6,198 bases of DNA from Gemmatimonadota bacterium (GCA_027294815.1 JAPULP010000079.1:1-6198); one strand, 5' to 3'. Shown: positions 1 to 5,621, numbered from the stretch's first letter. Numbers and translations: made by a program. Notes: generated from the sequence alone by a model not told the origin.

Positions 1-66
1 ATTCCGCGTTCAGAAGATCATCCGCGGCCGTCACTTCCATTCACGCCGCAGCGTGGACGCCCGCCT
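1..66. other. Short flank downstream of the transglycosylase gene
   Basis: No gene can be supported in these 66 bases. A small stem-loop (CACGC at 42-46 pairing with GCGTG at 51-55 across a CGCA loop) lies about 10 nt beyond the stop codon of the minus-strand gene ending at 67. It has no following U-run on either strand, so I do not call it a terminator. Confidence 0.4.
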
Positions 67-717
67 TCACGGCGCCACAAGGTATCGTTGGATCTCCTGT
101 AGGTAGAAGTCGCCGACCATCCGGTTGTTGTGCTGACCGACGTATGCCCGCAGCGCGCAGTCACCATCGCCATCGCACTCTCTGAGGTGATGCCGCCAGA
201 TGAGCACACCATAGCAAGCATTCGTGCGGGGATCGAATAGATCCGAGCCACCGCACTCTGTGTGGAACTTTCCGTACCATTGGCGAACGTTGACCTGCAT
301 GATGCCTATGCAGCACCCGGTTCTGCTCCACGCACCTGGTTTGCCAGTCCAATTCTCAGTGTGGGAGATCGCGAGAGCGGTGTCGACGTCGATGCCCCAC
401 CTGATGGCGGCCTCACGAACTGCGATGTCTCGATGCGCATCACTGCTCAGCGTATCTGTCACCACTATCGGTGACGCGAACGGTATGGGCCGGATAATGC
501 CACCAGTGAAGAACGCCACAAATGCCAAGGGCAGGACGAGGCGGAGGGTAATCCTCGACGGCAAACCGCCGAGCCACCGCTGCATCCCGCCGCACAGCTC
601 CCGTATCCTGGACGACAAAGCGCTGCGAGGTTTGGTGCCGAGGATTTGGTCGATTTCGTCCTGGATCGCCAGGACGCGAAGGTAGAGCTCGCTGGGCTCT
701 CTAAAGGAATGCTTCAC
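67..717 (-). CDS. Membrane-anchored SLT-family lytic transglycosylase
   Basis: 216 residues, predicted to cleave the MurNAc-GlcNAc bond of peptidoglycan in the periplasm. Residues 1-56 are charged and likely cytoplasmic; about 57-78 form one hydrophobic membrane segment; the rest is a soluble SLT (lysozyme-like) domain. Family landmarks are visible: an ALAISHTEN stretch (115-122) whose Glu121 sits at the catalytic glutamate position, GIMQVN (138-143), FDPRTNACYG (161-170) and AYVG (191-194). Six cysteines in the outer domain (135, 136, 155, 168, 181, 187) suggest disulfides, which fits the topology. The start is GTG. The frame stays open upstream to a TAA but offers no ATG, and there is no strong ribosome binding site, so the true start could differ. 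The gene is about 200 residues long, typical of small SLT enzymes. It is the last of three same-strand genes, separated from the beta-helix gene by a repeat and a terminator-like hairpin, so it is probably transcribed on its own. It could also be a VirB1-like specialised transglycosylase, but no secretion genes are present here. Confidence 0.85.
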   Translation of the reverse strand: MKHSFREPSELYLRVLAIQDEIDQILGTKPRSALSSRIRELCGGMQRWLGGLPSRITLRLVLPLAFVAFFTGGIIRPIPFASPIVVTDTLSSDAHRDIAVREAAIRWGIDVDTALAISHTENWTGKPGAWSRTGCCIGIMQVNVRQWYGKFHTECGGSDLFDPRTNACYGVLIWRHHLRECDGDGDCALRAYVGQHNNRMVGDFYLQEIQRYLVAP

Positions 718-934
718 TTCGATCCGCTCATGAATTGCCCGTTTCCAGTAGCGTCGTTAGGGCTTCCACCAGGGTCCGGCTGCACCGTGACACTCGCGTC
801 GGCGCGGCACCCATCCGGATCCAACGCAAGAACCAGTCCAGCGTTGATGCCCGGCGAGCGGTGTTATGGCATCGCCAGCTCGGGCTGGTTCGCTTGCTCA
901 AACGACATCGCGCCACGTCTCTGGGCCAGGCTGG
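718..934. other. Leader region of the transglycosylase gene with nested inverted repeats
   Basis: No convincing gene. On the minus strand two frames are open here without good starts. One of them (863-714) ends in a TGA that overlaps the GTG start at 717 as GTGA, which could mean translational coupling to a broken or unusually started small ORF. The stretch 830-891 holds a nested inverted repeat: GAACCAG (830-836) with CTGGTTC (885-891) outside, and GATGCC (846-851) with GGCATC (868-873) inside. This could form a branched RNA or a cruciform. Confidence 0.35.
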
Positions 935-1056
935 GTGTTGCGTAAGGGCAACACCACCCTAACCTACTCTTCACTGCCTGCGGCGCAAGGCAACAACGGG
1001 TGGTTCCAATCCTCCCCAAAGGTGGTTGCGGCTTGGGTCCTTGCGCCTAAGTCATT
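935..1056. repeat. Structured intergenic repeat, copy 1
   Basis: This 122-nt block matches 3600-3722 in the same orientation, about 85 % identical by hand alignment. On the plus strand it starts with a perfect 7-bp hairpin (GTGTTGC at 935-941, GCAACAC at 948-954). The invariant CCTACTCTTC (963-972) follows. Then comes a large stem: GGCGCAAGG (982-990) with CCTTGCGCC (1039-1047), continued by CAAC (991-994) with GTTG (1025-1028) across a 10-nt one-sided bulge. The last invariant piece is TAAGTCATT. It encodes no plausible protein. It lies about 130 nt beyond the stop of the beta-helix gene and about 220 nt before the transglycosylase start. The functional strand is not clear: the small hairpin favours plus (G-U wobbles in copy 2), while the inner stem favours minus. 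Confidence 0.85.
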
Positions 1057-1135
1057 GAGCGCAGCCAGGATAGTCGATGACGTTGGCAGAGGGACTGAAT
1101 CGATGGTTCGGGGGCGAGCGGCCCTGAAACGCAAT

Positions 1136-1160
1136 CGGGCGACCCAGCAGGGGCCGCCCG
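1136..1160 (-). terminator. Terminator-like hairpin after the beta-helix gene
   Basis: On the minus strand CGGGCGGCCC (1160-1151) pairs with GGGTCGCCCG (1145-1136) around a 5-nt CTGCT loop, giving ten pairs including one G-U. The plus strand would have an A-C mismatch at that place, so minus is the better orientation. It begins about 30 nt after the stop at 1190. The following ATTGCGTTTC is only a weak U-tract, so termination may be partial. Confidence 0.55.
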
Positions 1161-1189
1161 GTTTGACCTCGCGTGTCATCAGGTGCTTG

Positions 1190-2533
1190 TTATTGCTGCC
1201 CCCCGGTACATGTCGTGGTCGTGGTTCCCGCTACAGGCACCAAGGCCCACGGCGTGAAGATGCCCGCATCAAGAGCAGCAATGTTCTGAGGCCCAAGAAC
1301 AGTGCCCCACCAATTGCACGTGAGAATCGGCGTGACGGCAAATATGTCCATGGCCCTGACATAGTTCGTGAAATCACTCGACGAGATAGTGACGTTGTGG
1401 CCCGACCCGAAGGCTTGGATGCCGACCTCGACATCCTTGACCACGTTGTCCGTGCCCGTGACCGTGATTTTGGGGCCGGCGAACCGCAAGCCCTCGAAGG
1501 CGTTCATGATGGTGTTGTTCGACAGACTCGTCACCAGCGTACCGCCCCCGACATCGATTCCCGCGCCTTGCATCGGAAACCGGAGCGGCCCAGCGGCCGC
1601 GGCACCTTGTCCGACTCCAGTGATGATATTTCCATCGATCACGTGCACACCCCCATTTGCGAGAATCCCGCCCCCTATCGGGTTCGAAATATCAATCGTC
1701 ATCGTGTTGCCGATCACTGACACGGCACCGCCCTCCTGAAGAATGACACACGCCGCTGCGGGAAAGGCGCAGTTGCTGAATATGTTCCCTTGGATGAGCC
1801 CAATGGTGCCGTCATTGAGCGAGATCCCTGTACTGACGCCCGTGAAGAGGTTGTACGGCACCTGGACGTTGGGTGCGCCCTGTCCCAACACGCCTGAGCG
1901 AGCGCCTACAAAGTCGTTGTCCAGCACCATGACTGTGCCATCGTCACCCCCCACCACCCACACGGCGGTGACTTCCGGCATGTCGAACGTGTTCCCGCTC
2001 ACGGTGGCGTCGGTCGCGAAAAAAAACAGGCCATTAGCGCCATCAATGTCACCCGCTCCCGTAACCATGTTGTCCGCGAACGTGATGACGTTGTTCTCTG
2101 AAGCGGGGTTATCCTTGCCCGTGACGAGGACGCTGCTAGTTCCATGCCCGGCTGGCACGGTCACTACGTCGTTCTGGATCGACACGGTCGAGCCCTCCAG
2201 GAGCTTGTAGCAGTAAACGGCGCACGAATGGATCGTGTTGTTGTTCCACGTCACGTTCACCGCATTGACCGTCGTCAGAATCGACGCGAATTCGAACTCC
2301 GTCTGGCCCGCTACATGGGTGAAGTGGTTATTCGAGATCGTCACCGCGCCTGCAATGAAGAGACATTCGTCGAAGCCGCAGCCCGCGAAGGTGTTGTTGT
2401 CGATCACACCCGTTGTGGTGCTCGTGAACAAGACCACCTGGTTCGCCGGATCACCGGTAAGCACTTGTGCAGCAAACGTGTTCGAGCGGACCTCGGACTG
2501 CGCGCCGTTCACGACGGTGACGCAACGCCGCAA
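1190..2533 (-). CDS. Right-handed beta-helix lipoprotein, C-terminal part (after frameshift)
   Basis: Second part of the gene that begins at 3327. The 447 residues from 2533 are built of degenerate parallel beta-helix rungs of roughly 22-25 residues, each ending in an N-x-F or N-N-T-I like turn (for example SNTF, NNTF, SNNHF, GNTF, GNIF). This is the pectate-lyase/NosD-like fold used by secreted and surface proteins; no catalytic residues can be assigned. Near the end a CNWWG...GP...PWALVPV stretch (about residues 406-432) matches the NWWG/GP capping segment often seen at the C-terminus of such proteins. The tail is Thr-rich and ends GGQQ. The TTG at 2533 is only the first possible start in this frame. 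Coding character continues in the same frame up to about 2557, where it joins the end of the upstream part, so this is unlikely to be an independent gene. As drawn it has no signal peptide. Confidence 0.75.
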   Translation of the reverse strand: MRRCVTVVNGAQSEVRSNTFAAQVLTGDPANQVVLFTSTTTGVIDNNTFAGCGFDECLFIAGAVTISNNHFTHVAGQTEFEFASILTTVNAVNVTWNNNTIHSCAVYCYKLLEGSTVSIQNDVVTVPAGHGTSSVLVTGKDNPASENNVITFADNMVTGAGDIDGANGLFFFATDATVSGNTFDMPEVTAVWVVGGDDGTVMVLDNDFVGARSGVLGQGAPNVQVPYNLFTGVSTGISLNDGTIGLIQGNIFSNCAFPAAACVILQEGGAVSVIGNTMTIDISNPIGGGILANGGVHVIDGNIITGVGQGAAAAGPLRFPMQGAGIDVGGGTLVTSLSNNTIMNAFEGLRFAGPKITVTGTDNVVKDVEVGIQAFGSGHNVTISSSDFTNYVRAMDIFAVTPILTCNWWGTVLGPQNIAALDAGIFTPWALVPVAGTTTTTCTGGQQ

Positions 2534-3327
2534 ACGGCACTGACCAAAGGTGTTGGAATCACATCGACGTCACCGCCACCGCCCACACGGACGCATTGGT
2601 TCCCGCAGTCGACGAAGACGGAGCCCTCCACTCGGCCGGTGGGCGGGGTGGGTGTCCCGAAGTAGTACACGCCATTGCCCGCTCCCGAGATGTGGCTATT
2701 CGTGACTTCGGTGTGGTTATTGCCCACCGCGACGCCAAACACCCCTCCGGTGATCTCGACGTTGTCCACGAAGGTCGCAGCGGTGGCGACCGTGCTCTGC
2801 TCCGTGAAGATCGAGCCGCGGGCCAAAGGGTCGATGTTGAAGATCGAGTTCTGGATGATGAGCTGGTCGTACGTTCCGTGCGCACGGATCGGGTAGCTGC
2901 GGGTGGCCGTGGTCGGGCCCGTCGGCGTATCGAAATCGAAGGTCAGACCGTCGATCAGCACCGTACCAGCCTCATACCCATTCACGAAGAACGCCGACAG
3001 AGCCACGCTCGTCTGGATTACCGCCGTTCCGTTTCCCAGACCTTGGATGGTAACCGGCTTGGCGATCTCCACCCCCTCCACTACATAGCTGCCTGGAATC
3101 ACGCGAATAGTCCCACCCGGCGCCACCGCGTCGATGGCGTCGACAAAGTTGTCGAATATCGGCGCGAGCACGCCAGCCCCAGGGGCCGGACCACTCCGCA
3201 CGATCACCACTGGAAACCCGCCGGTCACGGCGAACTCGGCAACATGGTCGAGCGGAGCCGCGATGTCCTCCCCGGCACAACCCCACAGCAGAGCGAGTAC
3301 TCCAAGTGCACTTCTTCTCATTTTCAT
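2509..3327 (-). CDS. Right-handed beta-helix lipoprotein, N-terminal part (truncated by frameshift)
   Basis: Residues 1-17 look like a lipoprotein signal: a basic start, a hydrophobic core, then L-W-G-C with the acylated cysteine at 17. Trp at -2 is uncommon but tolerable. An export signal and membrane anchoring are therefore likely. From about residue 62 the protein shows the usual entry of a beta-helix domain: a D-A-I-D-A-V-x-P-G-G-T-I-R-V-x-P-G-S-Y stretch, then K-P-V-T-I-Q-G-L-G, followed by repeated short strands and turns. Up to about residue 257 the rungs are regular; the last ~15 residues before the stop at 2509 are out of frame with the continuing helix. A one-base correction would give a single protein of about 712 residues. 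The ATG at 3327 is supported by an AAGGAG site 6 nt upstream. Function is unknown: possibly polysaccharide binding or degradation, or a surface adhesin. It is flanked on both sides by copies of a structured repeat. Confidence 0.82.
   Translation of the reverse strand: MKMRRSALGVLALLWGCAGEDIAAPLDHVAEFAVTGGFPVVIVRSGPAPGAGVLAPIFDNFVDAIDAVAPGGTIRVIPGSYVVEGVEIAKPVTIQGLGNGTAVIQTSVALSAFFVNGYEAGTVLIDGLTFDFDTPTGPTTATRSYPIRAHGTYDQLIIQNSIFNIDPLARGSIFTEQSTVATAATFVDNVEITGGVFGVAVGNNHTEVTNSHISGAGNGVYYFGTPTPPTGRVEGSVFVDCGNQCVRVGGGGDVDVIPTPLVSAVCGVASPS
2551..2562 (-). other. Probable single-base deletion in the beta-helix gene
   Basis: In the first frame the protein reads ...GDVDVI then IPTP-like out-of-frame residues; in the second frame the same DNA reads SNTFGQC. 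Joining GDVDVI to SNTFGQC by adding one base (an extra T in the ATTCC run near 2557) restores the rung pattern C-V-x-V-x-G...V-x-x-N-T-F seen in the next rung. No standard slippery heptamer for programmed -1 frameshifting is present. A real mutation or a sequencing/assembly error is more likely. Confidence 0.75.
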
Positions 3328-3333
3328 GCTGGA

Positions 3334-3339
3334 CTCCTT
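3334..3339 (-). promoter_or_regulatory. Ribosome binding site of the beta-helix gene
   Basis: AAGGAG on the minus strand, 6 nt before the ATG at 3327. It decides the start over the second in-frame ATG at 3321. Confidence 0.75.
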
Positions 3340-3414
3340 GCCTCGTGATGTTCGTCTCGCTACTGGGCGTCGGTACGACGGCGCGGCGCTACTCCCGCTA
3401 CCGCTAAGAGCGTG

Positions 3415-3443
3415 ATTATGAGCCGGGGTAGACGGGGCCGCAA
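3415..3443 (-). promoter_or_regulatory. Candidate sigma-70-type promoter of the beta-helix gene
   Basis: On the minus strand a CATAAT -10 box (3420-3415, five of six consensus bases) lies 17 nt from a TTGCGG -35 box (3443-3438, TTG conserved). It would start transcription about 80 nt before the ATG at 3327. If right, repeat copy 2 lies upstream of the promoter and is not part of the mRNA leader of this gene. Confidence 0.45.
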
Positions 3444-3599
3444 GAGTTGCAATGATGCGACACCAGCGTCCTTAGAATATTTGTTTTCCCCGATGTGAAA
3501 CCCCGAGCGGGGCCAGGGGAGCATGCCCCGCGCCGTCTCGACATTCACGAGTTCCCGGCGCACGAACAGACGCAGCGCCCGTCGGAAGGCCTTCGGTGA

Positions 3600-3722
3600 G
3601 TGTTGTGCAAGCGCAACATCACGCTAGCCTACTCTTCACCGCCCTCGGCGCAAGGCAACCAATGGGTAGTTCCGATCCTCCCCCGACCGGGTTGCGGCTT
3701 GGGTCCTTGCGCCTAAGTCATT
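3600..3722. repeat. Structured intergenic repeat, copy 2
   Basis: Second copy of the block at 935-1056, same orientation, 123 nt. It keeps the small 5' hairpin (GTGTTG at 3600-3605 with CAACAT at 3614-3619, now with G-U pairs), CCTACTCTTC (3628-3637), the 9-bp stem GGCGCAAGG (3647-3655) with CCTTGCGCC (3705-3713), the inner CAAC/GTTG pairing and the end TAAGTCATT. The differences cluster in loops and in the central region (3656-3690). It lies upstream of the beta-helix promoter, so the two copies bracket that gene as direct repeats about 2.66 kb apart. Confidence 0.85.
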
Positions 3723-4078
3723 AACCGTTGTGTAGCCCTAGTCGAGAAGGTTCTCCAGGTGGTCGGCCTCATCCTCGGCGGCATCGCGTCCCACGACATG
3801 GATGTCGTGAAGATCAGGCACCGACGCCCCTGAATCCCTCGGAGAACCGGGAAGTTGTCGCAAATCCCGTTCTCTCCAGCGGCAATGCGGTTCAGGGGTC
3901 CAGCAGATCAGTATGCGGAGGCACAAAAATAGCGAGAACGGAAACTCGTATCCGTGATGGGGCGTGACAAATGCGGCCACATGGAAGGCAGCTTCAAGTC
4001 TTGGGCTTGAATTTGACCTTGCGCTTAGCGCTATGGATTCCCTAGGAGTGATGCTGCGCTGAAGGAACCGACGTCGAG
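3723..4078. other. Intergenic region with possible gene remnant and a weak hairpin
   Basis: No intact gene is supported across these 356 bases. Besides the coding-like tail at 3738-3833 it holds a 6-bp hairpin (TTCAAG 3993-3998, CTTGAA 4006-4011) with only a short T-run on the plus strand. A fragment at 4004-4027 resembles the 3' end of the structured repeat: GGCTTG followed by CCTTGCGCTTAG, compared with GGCTTGGGTCCTTGCGCCTAAG in the full copies. It lies just past the stop of the membrane-protein gene and may be a decayed third copy. Confidence 0.4.
3738..3833 (-). pseudogene. Possible C-terminal gene remnant
   Basis: The last ~31 codons of a minus-strand frame read like real protein: SGASVPDLHDIHVVGRDAAE and then an acidic DEADHLENLLD tail before a TAG stop. 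The residues further upstream in that frame (to 3980) do not look coding and lack a ribosome binding site. This may be the surviving end of a gene that lost its 5' part. I cannot name a family. A chance open frame is a real alternative. Confidence 0.25.
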
Positions 4079-4603
4079 TCAGGAATCTCCACGAGTCTCT
4101 GGAACGTCGGTCGGTTGGTCGAATGCCTCCGTGGTGAACGCCAAGTAGCTGAAGACACCGAGGGCGACGAGACCCCAGACCAGTCCGGCCACTACGCCCA
4201 GATCAACAATGCCGCGCCACGGTTGGGCCAACTGTCTCACAAGCACCACCATCACTACGATGCCCGCCGTCACCAGAATCGATGTGACTTGTCGCCGCCG
4301 GGTCGCGTGGAAAAAGCCCATGCAGAAGAGTGGCGCGAAGAGGGCGTGCACAAGACGCGGGTGCCGCGCCAGGTACCTCGCCCGGGCCGCCACCCGGGGC
4401 GAGAAGCGCCGCTGGAACCCTTGATAACCTTCGCTCACTGTCATGAACACCAAGAACGCCACGAGAAACACCCAATGGCGCCAATCCAAAGGGTAGGCGA
4501 ACGCGTCGATGGCCACCGAGCCCAGCCGGTAGACAGCGCCACCGATGAGTAAGGACACGCCGGCAATGCCCCACACCGCTCCCGCCGCTCCCACAAACCG
4601 CAT
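4079..4603 (-). CDS. Conserved multi-pass inner-membrane protein, function unknown
   Basis: 174 residues with about five hydrophobic segments (roughly 5-26, 42-57, 84-99, 106-124 and 131-157). The basic loop after the second segment contains SEGYQGFQRRFSPRVAARAR (57-76), which looks like the most constrained part; further motifs are FCMGFFHATRRR (93-104) and RQLAQPWRG (123-131). The overall pattern resembles uncharacterised conserved membrane proteins I recall from marine proteobacteria; no function is known to me. The C-terminus is polar and acidic. The ATG at 4603 has a GAAGGAG sequence upstream but with a long 12-nt gap, so the start is likely though not certain. It is the first minus-strand gene left of the divergent region. 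About 360 nt separate its stop from repeat copy 2, so it is probably not co-transcribed with the beta-helix gene. Confidence 0.8.
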   Translation of the reverse strand: MRFVGAAGAVWGIAGVSLLIGGAVYRLGSVAIDAFAYPLDWRHWVFLVAFLVFMTVSEGYQGFQRRFSPRVAARARYLARHPRLVHALFAPLFCMGFFHATRRRQVTSILVTAGIVVMVVLVRQLAQPWRGIVDLGVVAGLVWGLVALGVFSYLAFTTEAFDQPTDVPETRGDS

Positions 4604-4870
4604 AACGATTGGTTGCTCCTTCGATCATGGGGATGTATTTCGAGCGAGGTCAATATGATACAAACACCTACTCTTCGGGCTCGCGATCTCTATCCGGCAC
4701 CGTTTGCCGGGCTCACGCTGGTATTGCGCTCGGCCCCCAAAGTGTGCTCACGATCACCGACGCCGGGTGTCTAAAAAGGTTACACTAGGGCAGAGTGGAG
4801 ATAAGGTGGCGGCGCGGGCCGTGGTGTTCCGCTTTCTCGCCACCTCCTCCATCGGTAACCGACAAAGCGT
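4604..4870. other. Divergent intergenic region
   Basis: This stretch separates the minus-strand membrane-protein gene from the plus-strand riboswitch-led cluster and should hold promoters for both. None is clear: TATGAT (4654-4659, plus) and TACACT (4781-4786, plus) are possible -10 boxes without good -35 partners. CCTACTCTTC (4667-4676) repeats the invariant 10-mer of the structured repeats. Two hairpins are visible: CCGGCA (4695-4700) with TGCCGG (4706-4711), and AGGTGGCG (4804-4811) with CGCCACCT (4838-4845), the latter just before the riboswitch. Confidence 0.4.
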
Positions 4871-4970
4871 CGGGTGCCGCTGACAAAGGCAAACCACGGG
4901 TAACCGTGGGACGCAAAGCCATGGGTCCCAGGCCACAGGGCTTCGGAGATCGCCAGGCTGCCGGAGGCAT
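4871..4970 (+). promoter_or_regulatory. Cyclic di-GMP-I riboswitch (GEMM-I aptamer)
   Basis: The conserved core of class I c-di-GMP riboswitches is present in order: GGCAAACC (4888-4895), a perfect CCACGG/CCGTGG stem (4894-4899, 4904-4909) capped by a GTAA (GNRA) tetraloop, GGGACGCAAAGCC (4908-4920), a variable arm (about 4921-4954) expected to hold the tetraloop receptor, and the closing GCTGCCG (4957-4963). By alignment with the Vibrio cholerae Vc2 aptamer, the base-contacting positions equivalent to G20 and C92 look like G and C, as in c-di-GMP sensors rather than the cGAMP variant. A possible P1 stem (GTGCC 4874-4878 with GGCAT 4966-4970) would cover part of the GGAGG ribosome binding site. 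No U-tract terminator follows, so control of translation is the simpler model; an OFF switch on ligand binding is inferred. Confidence 0.93.
4963..4967 (+). promoter_or_regulatory. Ribosome binding site at the 3' edge of the riboswitch
   Basis: GGAGG, 8 nt before the ATG at 4976. Its first base is the last base of the conserved aptamer end, and its last two bases fall in the proposed P1 stem. It supports translation starting at 4976 and direct coupling of initiation to aptamer folding. Confidence 0.6.
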
Positions 4971-4975
4971 GAAAG

Positions 4976-5422
4976 ATGAACATTCCCACCCTCTCGTTCC
5001 GAGATGGGGGACGGGATGCCAATCGGCGTTCCCGTCTCACCCGCGGCCTCATGTGGTTGCAGACACGCACGCGTAGGATGTGCCGTGTCGTGGGTCTGGC
5101 CGGTAGCTCCTCTCCCCCTGTTGGCTTGTGGCCACGAAACGTGGTGCCACACGTCTTCAACTCAGAGAGTATCATGTCCGAGCACGGGAATCGTCCGCGG
5201 ACGAGACTGAAGCTCCGCGAGATGATCGATGATTTTCTCGATCATCTTCGCTATGTCGTCCGCGAGGACTGGAACGAATTTCGACAGGAGAAATTGGTCC
5301 TGGCGAAGAACCGTTACGACTGGTTCGCCGAGGAAATTTGGAAGCTCATGCTGCAGGACAAGCACCCTGTGGACTGCATGTGCCAGATTTGTGTGACGCT
5401 TCGTGTCAAAGAGGATCGGTGA
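4976..5422 (+). CDS. Riboswitch-controlled small protein, unknown function (CxCxxC motif)
   Basis: 148 residues from the ATG at 4976, which has GGAGG at ideal spacing on the riboswitch edge. Residues 1-66 are Arg- and Ser-rich and look unstructured. Residues 67-148, from an internal ATG at 5174, look much more protein-like: a charged, probably helical region (RLKLREMIDDFLDHLRYVVR, then EDWNEFRQEKLVLAKNRYDW) followed by DCMCQIC near the C-terminus, three cysteines that could bind metal. The internal ATG has only a weak AGAGAG upstream. Two readings are possible: a 148-residue protein started at the riboswitch, or an 82-residue protein started at 5174 behind a ~200-nt leader. I prefer the longer start for its ribosome binding site but regard the last 82 residues as the conserved part. 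I recognise no family. The next ORF starts 3 nt after the stop, suggesting an operon. Confidence 0.55.
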   Translation: MNIPTLSFRDGGRDANRRSRLTRGLMWLQTRTRRMCRVVGLAGSSSPPVGLWPRNVVPHVFNSESIMSEHGNRPRTRLKLREMIDDFLDHLRYVVREDWNEFRQEKLVLAKNRYDWFAEEIWKLMLQDKHPVDCMCQICVTLRVKEDR

Positions 5423-5425
5423 CTC

Positions 5426-5524
5426 ATGCCCATAGTTATCGACATCGACAAAGCTGCCGAGCTGGTCACGGACCCGGTGGCCTGGCTGGGCGCACAGCGG
5501 GAGAGTCACCCGTCATGCAAGTGA
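5426..5524 (+). CDS. Very small ORF (32 aa) behind the riboswitch-controlled gene
   Basis: MPIVIDIDKAAELVTDPVAW followed by LGAQRESHPSCK. It starts 3 nt after the preceding stop and has GAGG (5411-5414) 11 nt before its ATG, inside the end of the upstream gene. The first half could form an amphipathic helix and uses codons like its neighbour, with no rare codons. It has no recognisable domain. The tight spacing favours translational coupling with the gene before it, but a chance ORF of this length cannot be excluded. Confidence 0.4.
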   Translation: MPIVIDIDKAAELVTDPVAWLGAQRESHPSCK

Positions 5525-5621
5525 CAAAGGCTGATCGCGATTAGAGTGCAGCCTCCTCCTTAGAGAATCGTCCCCCACTTGTGTTAAGTAGTGGTTATCT
5601 TGCCTGAAGAGATGGCTGGGC

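Noticed and set aside
990..1020. T-arm-like GGTTCCAATCC suggesting a tRNA fragment
   Set aside because: Base 57-equivalent is wrong, copy 2 lacks the match, and no acceptor, D or anticodon arm can be built.
935..1056. Integron attC site (also for 3600-3722)
   Set aside because: The imperfect hairpin and one-per-gene layout are suggestive, but the canonical RYYYAAC and GTTRRRY end boxes are not present in the right places in either copy and no integrase is visible.
866..1720. 284-codon plus-strand open frame, and other long plus-strand frames at 1743-2210, 2144-2665 and 2596-3348
   Set aside because: They lie antisense to the beta-helix gene, read as Arg/Pro/His-rich sequence without domains or ribosome binding sites, and are explained by the codon bias of the opposite strand.
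4079..4603. Other-frame ORFs at 4115-4552 (plus) and 4203-4628 (minus)
   Set aside because: Shadows of the multi-pass membrane protein, whose hydrophobic pattern and conserved motifs are clearly the coding frame.
4624..4653. Promoter for the membrane-protein gene (TTGACC with CATGAT, 18-nt spacer, minus strand)
   Set aside because: Transcription would start inside or just after the GAAGGAG ribosome binding site, so it could not serve this gene well.
4754..5175. Two minus-strand open frames of about 130 codons across the riboswitch
   Set aside because: They are antisense to a conserved structured RNA and the small-protein gene; the translations are Arg/Pro-rich and lack ribosome binding sites.
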